Below the pieces are notes generated by a model that ran no database searches, had not been told where the DNA came from, and saw only the letters and a program-made list of their open reading frames with translations. From Chlamydiia bacterium (lineage in GTDB: Bacteria > Chlamydiota > Chlamydiia > Chlamydiales > Simkaniaceae): a DNA stretch of 53,276 nucleotides. Below, piece after piece: positions 41,507 to 49,750 of this stretch. Where the stretch lies: assembly GCA_022601645.1 (NCBI GenBank), contig JAJACH010000002.1:509696-562971 (forward strand), read 5' to 3'. The translations under genes and the position numbers were made by a program. Position 1 is the stretch's first letter; each line of letters opens with the position of its first letter.

Positions 41507-44062
41507 ATGAAGCTCGGCGATATCAAACTAGACCTTTACACTTTCGAGGATCTGAACGAAGAGCTTACAAAGCTCGATAAGCCCGAGTTCAAAGCGCTCA
41601 ACGAGCAAGAGCAATATAATCGCGTTAATCGCCTTCTTTTAGAACTAATTCGAAAAAGCCCCAATACATTTCTTTTGCGCGCTGTGGTCGAATTTATTAC
41701 AACTGTGCGTCAAAGTCGCATTTTAGATGATTTTACGTTGACCGCGTTTGAGATCTGGCTCAACCAGTTTTCAGGCCTTTCTGAAGATGAAGAAGCTCTC
41801 GTTCGCGGTAAGATTGTTGGCCGCTTTGTTCCACGTGACATGTACCAAAGCATGTTTCCCATCGGGATGGGAAAGCGCTACCAAGGATCCCATTTCGTTG
41901 CAGCCCACTCCTCACCTGATCTTGATACCACCATTGCCTCATTTTGGGGGTGGATTGATGCCTTTGCCGCAAAAGTATCAACAGGCAGCCACATTTGGAA
42001 CGTCCCAGGTGGCCCTCCTACAAATGCAGTTGAGATTCCCTTTCTCTTTCAAGAAATCTTTGGCGAAAATGTATTTGAATGCATCGTCAAAACGCGCTCA
42101 GCGCTTACCATTTCTAGTCTAGATCTTCTCTCTCAACGCGGGGTTATCCGCAAAAAACTTAGTGAACCTGCACTTTCTCTTGATCACGAAAGACAAAAAA
42201 ATGCAGTCGTCCTTGTTGACGAAGAGGGTTATTATCTTGGTGACTGGCGCTCTGTTGATATTGAAGGTGTTCGACAGGTAATTATGCTCTTTAACAATGT
42301 ACTACGTTGGTATGAAGGGCACCTCCACATGGAACTGATCACTCTTTTTGCGAAGCAAACACTCACTTTACAAGACATCTCTCCTTTCATCGAACGGTTT
42401 TTACGCATCAAAGTAAACGAATGTGAGCCGGTTAAGGAATTCACTTTAAAACAATCTGAATACCTTGAAGATTATCTTGTCAAAGTCTTGGGAGTCAGCG
42501 AGGGTGTAAGCGCGTCCTTTGAAACTTTAAGTGAAAAACTTAACCACATCGTCGATTTTAGTAGCTTTGTGCAGGCGCTTAAGCTTCTTGAAACTTCAGA
42601 TCTTTTTGATGCTAAGGGAAAACTTAACGAAAACCGCCCCTTAATCTTCGCCCACCTCGATAAAATCGTGCGAGCACTTAAACAAGTTACACGAGAATTC
42701 CGCCTGCACGTTGAAAAGCTCAGCGTATCTCTTGCGGTCAAATCTGATGTTTTTGGCTATGTTCCTCAAAGCATTTCTCATAGAACTGATATCGACGAAA
42801 TCCACAAGAAAATGGATAGCTATTCTTACCTTACAGTGAATTATACAAACGAGGAAGGAAGACAAATCCCTGTCGGCGTTGTCTACGCAAGCGCTTTGCA
42901 ACAAAAAACGCTTGGCACCGTCTCACTGCGCGATTTTTGTAATCGCGAAGAAGTGAAAATCCCGTCCTCTCTAGAAGTGATCTCTGTAATCGACCATCAC
43001 AAAACGCAGCTAACAACTAGCACACCCCCTTTAGCGATCATCGCCGATTACCAATCGTCGAATTCACTTGTTGCAAAACTCTCTTTTGAAATTAACGATC
43101 AGTATTCAACAGGGGGCATGACAAAAGAGTCGATTGATAAACAGCTTAAAAAAACTACACACGACTCAGCAGAAGAAATACGCGTTGTTAGCCGCCTCTT
43201 AAAACGCAAACGGGCAAGTAGCCACACAAGTTACTTTGTTTCAAAAGAGCGCGAAATGCTCGAATACCTTCAATGCCTCTATGCCATTTTCGATGACACT
43301 GATCTACTTACAAAAGTCTCCATGAAAGATGTGCAAATCGTTGCATCACTTATCAACCGCTTAAAATCACTTCAAGTTGGGAACGTGACAGAAGTCATTA
43401 ACTTTGACGATCTCGAACACGACCCAGATTTTACTAAAAAAGCTGCTAAACGCCTCTTGCAAAACGAAGAGCTCCATTCTCTTTATGCAAAAGTCTACTC
43501 ATCAAAAGAAGATGTGATCACAGAAAATCTCAAGACAGGCGATGTGTTCTCAGACACAAAAGTGCTTTCACACATTGCCCGTGTTGGTCAAATCAAACTC
43601 TTTGCAAAAAATCACCCCACCTACCTTGAAGAAAAAGAAAAACTCCGCGCTCTTTGGTATGAAAAAGCGCTTAAAATTAGCGAAAATACTCCTGAGATAG
43701 ATCTCCATATGCAAATGGTCTCAACGATTCCCTCAGCAGATGAGCTTTTCACCGGTGATGCTATCAATTACGACCATCACGATGAAATTTGGATCTACAT
43801 CCCTCAAACGACAACAGCGGCTGACCACCTCGCCACCTTCTTATCCGGTCTAGCCCCTACACTCAATGCCTACCATTGTGATGTTGCACTTGCTGAGGCA
43901 AACAAAAGAACACTCGCCTCTATCTTCCGCGATACATTCCCTCTTGCCAGGCAAATGCCGCTTGAGGGCGCAGAACAACCCATTGCTATCCTGTCCTATC
44001 CAGCAGGCCGTATCAACTCTCGTAAGAGTCAAATTGCGCCACATCTTTCAACTCAATCATAA
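41507..44062 (+). CDS. Large protein with two DHH motifs (DHH phosphoesterase-like)
   Basis: 851 residues, starting 18 nt after the tRNA. Three acidic/His clusters stand out: His134-S-S-P-Asp138-L-Asp140 (like the first metal motif H-x-x-P-D-x-D of DHH proteins), Asp496-His497-His498-Lys (I-D-H-H-K, motif III) and Asp756-His757-His758-Asp. DHH proteins cleave phosphodiesters, pyrophosphate, cyclic di-AMP or short RNAs using manganese. The distance of about 360 residues between the first two motifs is unusual and implies a large insertion. By position it matches a conserved chlamydial hypothetical (CT657, from memory). Catalytic role is inferred. Confidence 0.85.
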   Translation: MKLGDIKLDLYTFEDLNEELTKLDKPEFKALNEQEQYNRVNRLLLELIRKSPNTFLLRAVVEFITTVRQSRILDDFTLTAFEIWLNQFSGLSEDEEALVRGKIVGRFVPRDMYQSMFPIGMGKRYQGSHFVAAHSSPDLDTTIASFWGWIDAFAAKVSTGSHIWNVPGGPPTNAVEIPFLFQEIFGENVFECIVKTRSALTISSLDLLSQRGVIRKKLSEPALSLDHERQKNAVVLVDEEGYYLGDWRSVDIEGVRQVIMLFNNVLRWYEGHLHMELITLFAKQTLTLQDISPFIERFLRIKVNECEPVKEFTLKQSEYLEDYLVKVLGVSEGVSASFETLSEKLNHIVDFSSFVQALKLLETSDLFDAKGKLNENRPLIFAHLDKIVRALKQVTREFRLHVEKLSVSLAVKSDVFGYVPQSISHRTDIDEIHKKMDSYSYLTVNYTNEEGRQIPVGVVYASALQQKTLGTVSLRDFCNREEVKIPSSLEVISVIDHHKTQLTTSTPPLAIIADYQSSNSLVAKLSFEINDQYSTGGMTKESIDKQLKKTTHDSAEEIRVVSRLLKRKRASSHTSYFVSKEREMLEYLQCLYAIFDDTDLLTKVSMKDVQIVASLINRLKSLQVGNVTEVINFDDLEHDPDFTKKAAKRLLQNEELHSLYAKVYSSKEDVITENLKTGDVFSDTKVLSHIARVGQIKLFAKNHPTYLEEKEKLRALWYEKALKISENTPEIDLHMQMVSTIPSADELFTGDAINYDHHDEIWIYIPQTTTAADHLATFLSGLAPTLNAYHCDVALAEANKRTLASIFRDTFPLARQMPLEGAEQPIAILSYPAGRINSRKSQIAPHLSTQS

Positions 44063-44063
44063 A

Positions 44064-44486
44064 TCAGAAATATTCAATTCTTGATGATCTTACAGGCCCT
44101 GGTTGCCTTGAGCGAATTGGTTTAGGGGGTTGATACCACCATGATGGCTTAGGGTTAGGCCGAGTTCTCTTTGGCATCTGCGCTCTTTCTTGACGTTGTC
44201 TTGCCTCTGGCGGTTTGGGCTCATTTTTATAGAAAAGCCACCCCATTACAACGCTTCCAACAATCGTTCCTGCGCTAATTGTCCATGCGCGTACTCGAGA
44301 ATTCTTCATCGCCTGGTGTATATTTGGGGCAAAAATAATCGCTGTCGCAATCAAACCAATGGTTAAAAGAGTTCCCGTCATCACAAGTGCCTTGTATTTG
44401 AGACTGCGGCCTCTCCAGATACCCGGTTTTTCTGATTTATTCTGTATTAATGGAGAAATTGTTCTTGTTGGACTTACTTGTGACAT
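44064..44486 (-). CDS. Small membrane protein with two predicted helices
   Basis: 140 residues from ATG 44486 (GAGGT upstream); the -10 TATAAT on the minus strand lies at 44509-44514. A short polar N-terminus with S-P-T-R-T-I-S-P precedes helix 1 (A-L-V-M-T-G-T-L-L-T-I-G-L-I-A-T-A-I) and helix 2 (A-W-T-I-S-A-G-T-I-V-G-S-V-V-M-G-W-L-F). A Pro/Arg/Trp-rich tail follows. The bilobed hydrophobic pair with a basic tail resembles chlamydial inclusion-membrane (Inc) proteins, a comparison from topology only. Confidence 0.75.
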   Translation of the reverse strand: MSQVSPTRTISPLIQNKSEKPGIWRGRSLKYKALVMTGTLLTIGLIATAIIFAPNIHQAMKNSRVRAWTISAGTIVGSVVMGWLFYKNEPKPPEARQRQERAQMPKRTRPNPKPSWWYQPPKPIRSRQPGPVRSSRIEYF

Positions 44487-44711
44487 AATTACCTCGTTGT
44501 TAAGTTTTATTATACCTGAATTAAAATAATAAATAAACATTTAGTCGTAAGTCAGTCTGATTATCAATGGGTTAGGTTTCTTGTGGGTTGATTAAAGAGC
44601 AGGTTATTTTTCTCGTTTATCTGCATTTTATTGACAATCAGTCGTTTAGGGGATGACATTTATTTACAACTTCTTTAAAATCATCACTTCAAATTTTATA
44701 AGGAGAGAGTA

Positions 44712-45794
44712 ATGATTCCATATGTGTTTACACCGCCTAGATGTTGTTCGGGATTTGCTGAGTGGGCGGGAGGAATGATACGAGGCGCCTTTCTAAGGAC
44801 TCCAGAAGAGCGCCTTGGAGATGCTTTTGTTTCAAGTGATGCGAAGAGTCGGGCGATTTTTGATGCGACAATTCCCGATGATTCAAGGCCAAATAAAGCC
44901 GCGGTTTTAGCGAGTGTGACAAGACTAGAAGATACGATTGACGTTCCACTTGGAGATCGCACGATCACAGTCACTTACAGTGTCACGACAACAAACTTTC
45001 CAGATGTTGTAGATACAACTGGCGAAAGGATGCACTATCATGGGTGGGCAAGTGGTGCAGTGCGCAGGCATGAACACACAAATGCGCAGCTCTATGCCCT
45101 ATTAAAAACGCTTTGGGCTAAAGAGGGGAAACCACATAATGTTCATATTTTGCAAGTCAGCCTCTATAATTTTCAGGACGGGTATCAACCCAGAACGATG
45201 AAAGAATTGGGTGTGCTTGTACACAATACGTTTGTAGCACTTTCCACCCACTTTGGTCATCAGCTGGATTCGTTACAACTGACCTCTTTTGGGGCAACGA
45301 TGTTGTTAGCTGGCGGGGTGTTACCGCCTGTAACGGTTTTGGATCGAGCCTTTACCTCTACAGATAAAGTCGCTCTGACTGCAGTGCCCTGCCATAAAAG
45401 ACCTTGTATGATTTGCTTAGCTGATAAGGGTGGATGGAGGGAAAGCGTAGAGGATTCGGTGACGGGGCAAGCCAAGGATGGCAAGTTAAGAGGTAAGGAA
45501 GTGGTTGTGCTTGAAGTTGAGAATGATCACCATTTTGCTGGCACTTCTGGTTTTGGAGCAGAGATGGGTGAAGCGATTGCAGCTCCCAAGAATGGAGGTA
45601 TTTACACAGGGGTTAAGCTTACTGGCAACCTCTTTGATACCCATGCCAACGCAGTGCACAGCGACCCTCTTGACAGGCTTACAGCAGATAGAGAGATGGG
45701 ATCCACATCCTTCCCGATGACCATGCACACATCTGGGTTAAAGGCGCTTGTGGATAACGTTCTGATGCGAACTTTCGCCGAAGCTAAGGTTTAG
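44712..45794 (+). CDS. Hypothetical protein, possible alpha/beta-hydrolase-like
   Basis: 360 residues, good ribosome site AAGGAGAGAG. No family is recognised. Q-L-T-S-F-G-A-T-M-L-L-A-G-G looks like a nucleophile elbow that lacks the usual first glycine, and a later V-E-N-D-H-H-F-A-G could supply an acid/His pair, so a hydrolase fold is possible. Cys residues cluster at C-H-K-R-P-C-M-I-C. Upstream, GGGTTAGG (44569-44576) in the TGATTATCAATGGGTTAGG context matches the motif before the L genes. A TTGACA lies at 44631-44636 with a poor -10. Confidence 0.7.
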   Translation: MIPYVFTPPRCCSGFAEWAGGMIRGAFLRTPEERLGDAFVSSDAKSRAIFDATIPDDSRPNKAAVLASVTRLEDTIDVPLGDRTITVTYSVTTTNFPDVVDTTGERMHYHGWASGAVRRHEHTNAQLYALLKTLWAKEGKPHNVHILQVSLYNFQDGYQPRTMKELGVLVHNTFVALSTHFGHQLDSLQLTSFGATMLLAGGVLPPVTVLDRAFTSTDKVALTAVPCHKRPCMICLADKGGWRESVEDSVTGQAKDGKLRGKEVVVLEVENDHHFAGTSGFGAEMGEAIAAPKNGGIYTGVKLTGNLFDTHANAVHSDPLDRLTADREMGSTSFPMTMHTSGLKALVDNVLMRTFAEAKV

Positions 45795-46599
45795 GCGTAA
45801 AGATCAGCTTAAAGACGTACGAGATGCGGTAGGTATCTAGAGCTTGTTTAGTGGCTTCGATGTTGTGTACAAGGTCACCTTTAAATAGGCAAAGGCGCAT
45901 ATGTTTGCACTCTGCTGTGTAGGCGATTTCATCGTCTTTGTAAAAAACGGTGCCCATGCCGCATGCGGGGGTGAAGTTTTCTGCTGTGGAATAGAGCATG
46001 ACGGTGAGCATTTTCGGGGAATTTTTTGAGCCATTTTCAAATGGCTCGATGTATTCGCCGTTATGTTTGGGGATGGTGTAGGCGAGGCCCTTTGTGGGAT
46101 CGTAATCAGCGTGGCGTCCTAAAAACATGCTTTCCTCTGACATTTCTGTGAGGTAGTTTGTGGCAAAACAGGGCGAGCCGATGGTTTTATTCGTGAGTTC
46201 CCAAGGAAGGGTCATCACTTCCATGTTGTCACGTTTTGCCATGTGCCCAAATAACGCGTAGAGTTTTTTAATAGCAGGCGGTGGGCTGTTAAAAAACTGC
46301 CACTTCTCCTGTGAGTTCATTGCTTTTGCAGGTTTTTCCCCGTTTTGTTGACTCTCAGGACTCCCGTAGATCTCACGGCTAAAAGAAGCGTTTTCGGAGA
46401 AAGTGCGAAATTCTTTCGCCTCATTTTGTGTAAAAAAATCGTCGATTAAAGTCGCGTAGGCATTTTCTGTAATGCGCGCATTTTTCAACCTCTCTTCACA
46501 ATCTGAGCAAGTATGGCTTGGAAAGTGAAAGAAAAGAGGAATCGTTTTTGGGTTGTTATAGCTTTCGTTTAAAAGCTTCACCTGGCTTTTTTTCAACAT
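45784..46599 (-). CDS. 2-oxoglutarate/Fe(II) oxygenase-like protein
   Basis: 271 residues from ATG 46599; a longer form to 46662 would overlap the divergent gene and lacks support. The iron ligands are visible as His163-Ala-Asp165 (G-R-H-A-D-Y-D) and His245 (G-D-L-V-H-N-I-E), with an Arg in the following T-Y-R-I-S-Y-V-F suited to 2-oxoglutarate. The N-terminal part has C-S-D-C and H-x-x-S-H-T. Substrate unknown; prolyl, peptide or small-molecule hydroxylation are all possible. It converges on the 44712 gene with an 11-base overlap. Confidence 0.72.
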   Translation of the reverse strand: MLKKSQVKLLNESYNNPKTIPLFFHFPSHTCSDCEERLKNARITENAYATLIDDFFTQNEAKEFRTFSENASFSREIYGSPESQQNGEKPAKAMNSQEKWQFFNSPPPAIKKLYALFGHMAKRDNMEVMTLPWELTNKTIGSPCFATNYLTEMSEESMFLGRHADYDPTKGLAYTIPKHNGEYIEPFENGSKNSPKMLTVMLYSTAENFTPACGMGTVFYKDDEIAYTAECKHMRLCLFKGDLVHNIEATKQALDTYRISYVFKLIFTPKP

Positions 46600-46618
46600 A
46601 CTTTTTAACGTACAGGAT

Positions 46619-47179
46619 ATGGATATTTTACATAAAGGGAGGGTCGCCCATATTCGATCCAATGAGGAATTAACTGCGACCTACGATGTGATTTTTCTCG
46701 AACACAAGGTCGTGCCAAATCTAGATCCAGTAGCAGCATTAAAATTGTTGTCTGAGACAGAAAAGCTCAAGACGTTTGCAGAAAAAAAAGCGCCTGAGTT
46801 GGGAAAGCGAATCTACACAGATGGCGATTTGGAATTTTTGGAAAAAGAGCTTAACGAAGAGCAGAAAAAAGATTTACCAGGATTTTTAGAGGAACTTAGA
46901 GATGCTGGACAAATCACCAAGGCGCAATTTGAGCGATTTTATATAAAAAGCAGTCAGCTTCAGGAAGAGACGCCAAAAAATGTGTGCGAAACATTTGAGA
47001 AAGCAGCGTTGCATTTAGCGCCAGGCGGTATTTTTGCTTGGCTTGGTCGTGATCCTGCGCCGTATTATGAGGATGCTAAGTTTTTTCAAACCGTGCTTTC
47101 AAGTGCGGATTTGGAGTTTTGTGCCGAGGCAGAGGGGAATATTTACAAGATGTGGATTAGAAAAAACTCCCCACCCTAA
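46619..47179 (+). CDS. Hypothetical protein, possible methyltransferase remnant
   Basis: 186 residues. The C-terminal 60 residues (A-A-L-H-L-A-P-G-G-I-F-A-W-L-G) resemble the post-motif strand of class I methyltransferases (L-x-P-G-G-x-F), but no SAM glycine motif is visible. The first part is charged and helical (K-K-A-P-E-L-G-K, E-E-Q-K-K-D-L-P-G). It may be a shortened or specialised methyltransferase-like fold. Its start lies 19 bp from the divergent oxygenase start, so the two promoters must overlap the other gene's 5' region. Confidence 0.65.
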   Translation: MDILHKGRVAHIRSNEELTATYDVIFLEHKVVPNLDPVAALKLLSETEKLKTFAEKKAPELGKRIYTDGDLEFLEKELNEEQKKDLPGFLEELRDAGQITKAQFERFYIKSSQLQEETPKNVCETFEKAALHLAPGGIFAWLGRDPAPYYEDAKFFQTVLSSADLEFCAEAEGNIYKMWIRKNSPP

Positions 47180-47212
47180 CTCAAGAGCTAGGGTGAGGAG
47201 AAGGGGGGGGGG
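47172..47212. other. Hairpin and ten-base G tract between convergent genes
   Basis: CACCCTA (47172-47178) pairs with TAGGGTG (47189-47195). A run of ten Gs (47203-47212) follows, just before the khpA stop codon read from the other strand. Confidence 0.55.
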
Positions 47213-47216
47213 TAAT

Positions 47217-47480
47217 TTACTCTGCAGCTTCAGCAGCGCTCTCGCCGTCTTCTTCGAGGATCTCGAGGTTGACGCGGATGCCGTTTCTGCTGGCAACAGA
47301 CATTAACAGTGTGCGAATCGCATTGATTGTCTTGCCTTTTTTTCCGATGATTTTTCCGATATCGGCTTTTTCGACAGAAAGTTCAATGATCAACGTATGC
47401 GTTCCACCAACTTCATTGATTTTCACTTTATCAGGATTATCGACCAGGTTCTTGACGATGTATTCAACAAATTCTTTCAT
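47217..47480 (-). CDS. khpA: KhpA-type KH-domain RNA-binding protein
   Basis: 87 residues from ATG 47480. The single KH domain has the G-K-x-x-G loop as I-G-K-I-I-G-K-K-G-K-T, which contacts RNA. KhpA proteins (YlqC) act with KhpB in regulating cell division and RNA stability in Gram-positive bacteria, and a homologue follows rluD in chlamydiae (CT659, from memory). The acidic tail is E-E-D-G-E-S-A-A-E-A-A-E. The start lies within the end of rluD (17-base overlap), implying coupling. Confidence 0.93.
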   Translation of the reverse strand: MKEFVEYIVKNLVDNPDKVKINEVGGTHTLIIELSVEKADIGKIIGKKGKTINAIRTLLMSVASRNGIRVNLEILEEDGESAAEAAE

Positions 47481-48360
47481 AGTTCGGTCCTTTTGTGACA
47501 GTTGCAATAAACTTTGACATATCATCTGGGATCGGGGCTTTAAGTTCAAGTATCTTTTGAGTGATAGGGTGCATAAATTTAATTTCCGCCGCGTGCAACA
47601 TGAGACGATCGGATGGATTTTTTGTACTGCCGTAAATCGGATCGAAGAGAATCGGCGTACCAAGATGAGCAAGATGCACACGAATTTGGTGCGTACGTCC
47701 TGTGATCGGTTTGGCTTTTATAAGAGCTGTGGCGGCGTGTGAGTCAACGGTTTCAATAACAGTTTGTGAAGGGCGGCCAAGAGAATCAATGCGCATCTTT
47801 TGTCGATAGACTGGATGACGTTTAATGGGCGCATCAATCATCCGGTTGCCAGGAACCCCTTGCGTGAGTGCAAGGTAGGTTTTTTCAACTTTTCGATCGG
47901 CAAATTGCTCAATTAAACCGCGATGAGCCTTTTCATTTTTTGCAGCTAAGATCACGCCTGATGTGTCTTTATCCAGACGGTGAACAATGCCGGGTCTTAA
48001 GGGGTCGGGACTTAAAGAGCAGTGATATAAAAGGGCATTTACAAGCGTGCCATTCGGGTGGCCAGGTGCTGGGTGCACCACCATGCCCGTTGGTTTATTG
48101 ATTGCAAGAATATCGTCATCCTCATAAATGATATCGAGGGGGATATTTTCGGGTTCTAGGGAAAGCTCTGGGGTGGCAATAAAATGCACTTCGATCTCAT
48201 CGCAAAGCTCAGAGAGGTAGCGTTTTTTTTGCCGTTTACCATTAACAAGCACAGCCCCTTGTTCAATCAAAAACTGAAAGTAAGTCCTTGAATATTCTGG
48301 GTATGCTTTCAATAAAAGCTTATCTAAACGGATGCCTGCGAGGTTTTCTTCAACAATCAT
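47464..48360 (-). CDS. rluD: RluD-family pseudouridine synthase
   Basis: 298 residues from ATG 48360, since M-I-V-E-E-N-L-A-G-I-R-L-D-K matches the S4 start. An N-terminal S4 RNA-binding domain (about 10-70) precedes the catalytic domain with the diagnostic H-R-L-D-K-D-T-S-G (catalytic Asp) and A-I-N-K-P-x-G-M-V-V-H-P. RluD modifies 23S rRNA helix 69. G-R-T-H-Q-I-R-V-H-L is also present. The gene is the chlamydial sfhB/rluD (CT658, from memory). Confidence 0.96.
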   Translation of the reverse strand: MIVEENLAGIRLDKLLLKAYPEYSRTYFQFLIEQGAVLVNGKRQKKRYLSELCDEIEVHFIATPELSLEPENIPLDIIYEDDDILAINKPTGMVVHPAPGHPNGTLVNALLYHCSLSPDPLRPGIVHRLDKDTSGVILAAKNEKAHRGLIEQFADRKVEKTYLALTQGVPGNRMIDAPIKRHPVYRQKMRIDSLGRPSQTVIETVDSHAATALIKAKPITGRTHQIRVHLAHLGTPILFDPIYGSTKNPSDRLMLHAAEIKFMHPITQKILELKAPIPDDMSKFIATVTKGPNYERIC

Positions 48361-48716
48361 GCCAAGCAGTATAGCAGTATTCAAGTGTTGAAGAAACAAG
48401 TATGTGTGATGAGAGCCATCTTTTTGGTATTTTTCAAAGAATCCGCCCTACGGTGTATGCACATATACTACTGTAGGGCGGATTAATTGAAAAATTCTCA
48501 AAAATATGGCCCTCTTTATAGTGCGGTCTCTTGGCGATATTTTCACTCCTGTCCTTTGGCAGGAGTAAAAATCTCATCCAAGATACGACCCTATAAAACC
48601 TTTTAGATTAAGTTCATTAACTTTTTATTTTAGATAGCCTGGAATGTGATTGGTGAACGGATTAATTGAAAGACCCTGTAAAAGTGATGCTTAACGCCCT
48701 CAATCCCGCCAATTAA
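48361..48716. other. Spacer upstream of rluD, with a hairpin
   Basis: No gene seen. A perfect 11-bp inverted repeat, ATCCGCCCTAC (48441-48451) with GTAGGGCGGAT (48473-48483), sits in the middle. GGATTAATTGAAA follows it and occurs again at about 48659-48671. No promoter is convincing. Confidence 0.6.
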
Positions 48717-49073
48717 CTATTGGTTTTTTTCGGCTTGTTTTAGCTTCTGCTGAGCTTTTTTAACCCGTTTTTGATCTTGCTTCATCGAATTGGAAATAAA
48801 TTTTGTCAGGTTTCCAAAAAACATTTGCATTTGTTGGTTGGTCATCCCTTTAGAACCTGCCTTTTCAAATGCAGCATTCCACACCTTCTTCGTCGCTTGA
48901 AAGGCCGCAGAATTTGTGGGAATTTTCCCGTACTGGGCTTCCATCTGCTTTCCGAGACCCTCGAGCCACTGTGCGCCGCCCATGCCTCCACCGCCACCAG
49001 CACCTTGATTGTCGCCTGCTCCGGGCATACCCGGCATACCGGGCATACCACCACCCCCTCCTGGCATTCCCAT
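48717..49073 (-). CDS. Small Gly/Met/Pro-rich helical protein
   Basis: 118 residues. The first 35 are G-G-G and M-P-G repeats, likely unstructured. The remainder is helical: W-L-E-G-L-G-K-Q-M-E, then F-F-G-N-L-T-K-F-I-S-N-S-M-K-Q-D-Q-K and a Lys/Gln end. The ATG directly follows the stop of the gene upstream. The two products share F-[VI]-x-x-S-[IM]-K-x-D-x-K, so they may be related or be partners. Not recognised; the small size and composition would suit a secreted or needle-like subunit. Confidence 0.72.
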   Translation of the reverse strand: MGMPGGGGGMPGMPGMPGAGDNQGAGGGGGMGGAQWLEGLGKQMEAQYGKIPTNSAAFQATKKVWNAAFEKAGSKGMTNQQMQMFFGNLTKFISNSMKQDQKRVKKAQQKLKQAEKNQ

Positions 49074-49298
49074 TTAGTTCGCTCCCTTCTTGTAGACTTC
49101 CTTGACGTTTTTTTCAGCTTGCTGGTTTTCCTTATTATCCATCTTGATCGAATTCACAAACCCTTGCACTAGTGTGTTAACCATTTCTGGATGGGAATAA
49201 TGCTGTTTTGCTATCATCTTTTCCATGGAAGATTCTTCACCCTTGCCCACTTCGTACGAAGCATTACTATTTGATCCTACTGCACCGATATCTGACAT
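49074..49298 (-). CDS. Small polar helical protein, partner of the next gene
   Basis: 74 residues, ribosome site GAGAGGTGAT. No membrane segment. The second half (M-V-N-T-L-V-Q-G-F-V-N-S-I-K-M-D-N-K-E-N) is a helix with a motif like that of the 48717 protein and ends Lys-rich. Size is near that of type III needle subunits (about 80 residues), but the usual P-x-x-P turn is not seen, so no function is given. It forms a two-gene operon with 48717. Confidence 0.7.
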   Translation of the reverse strand: MSDIGAVGSNSNASYEVGKGEESSMEKMIAKQHYSHPEMVNTLVQGFVNSIKMDNKENQQAEKNVKEVYKKGAN

Positions 49299-49346
49299 AA
49301 ATCACCTCTCTAATCATCATTGTAACATCCGAGGAGTTATTTGAAT

Positions 49347-49739
49347 ATGAGCGCCACAAAAATAGCTTATAACCTACTGGCCCTTAGGGGATATTTTTCT
49401 GATGAGCTAGAAGCAAAGCTTCTTAGTAAAGGGTGTGAAAAAGAGGAAATTGACGCGATCATTGTGGATCTTAAGCGGTTAGGTTATTTAGATGATGAAA
49501 GAGAGCTTAACCTGTTTATAGCAAGGCAACTGAGAAAGGGGAATGGACCTTATCTTATCAAAGCCAAATTAAGAGAGCGGACAAACTACGGGTTTGTCGA
49601 TATTGGGCAAGAAGATCAGCGCCCAATTATAGAGGATTGGATCAAAAAAAAATCGTCAGACTCAAAAGAGAAGCTCTACAGATTTTTAAGTCGAAAAGGG
49701 TTTGACACCGAGCTTGTTCGAGGGATACTATTAGATTAG
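49347..49739 (+). CDS. RecX-like protein
   Basis: 130 residues from ATG 49347 (GAGGAG about 10 nt upstream); a TTG 6 nt earlier is possible. RecX modulates RecA filaments in recombination. The helical repeats are recognisable: A-Y-N-L-L-A-L-R-G-Y-F-S, L-L-S-K-G-C, L-K-R-L-G-Y-L-D-D-E-R, G-N-G-P-Y-L-I-K-A-K-L, and a last F-L-S-R-K-G-F-D-T-E-L-V. The L-G-Y-L-D-D-E motif is typical. It is shorter than the E. coli protein (166), with a reduced last repeat. recA is not in the window. It lies 11 nt before gnd. Confidence 0.8.
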   Translation: MSATKIAYNLLALRGYFSDELEAKLLSKGCEKEEIDAIIVDLKRLGYLDDERELNLFIARQLRKGNGPYLIKAKLRERTNYGFVDIGQEDQRPIIEDWIKKKSSDSKEKLYRFLSRKGFDTELVRGILLD

Positions 49740-49750
49740 GAGGAGATATT

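Noticed and set aside
45784..46662. Longer oxygenase start at 46662
   Set aside because: It would overlap the divergent gene at 46619 and adds an unconserved leader; ATG 46599 fits better.
47217..47681. 154-residue form of the KH protein
   Set aside because: The extra N-terminal residues are antisense-like sequence within rluD; the family start is M-K-E-F at 47480.
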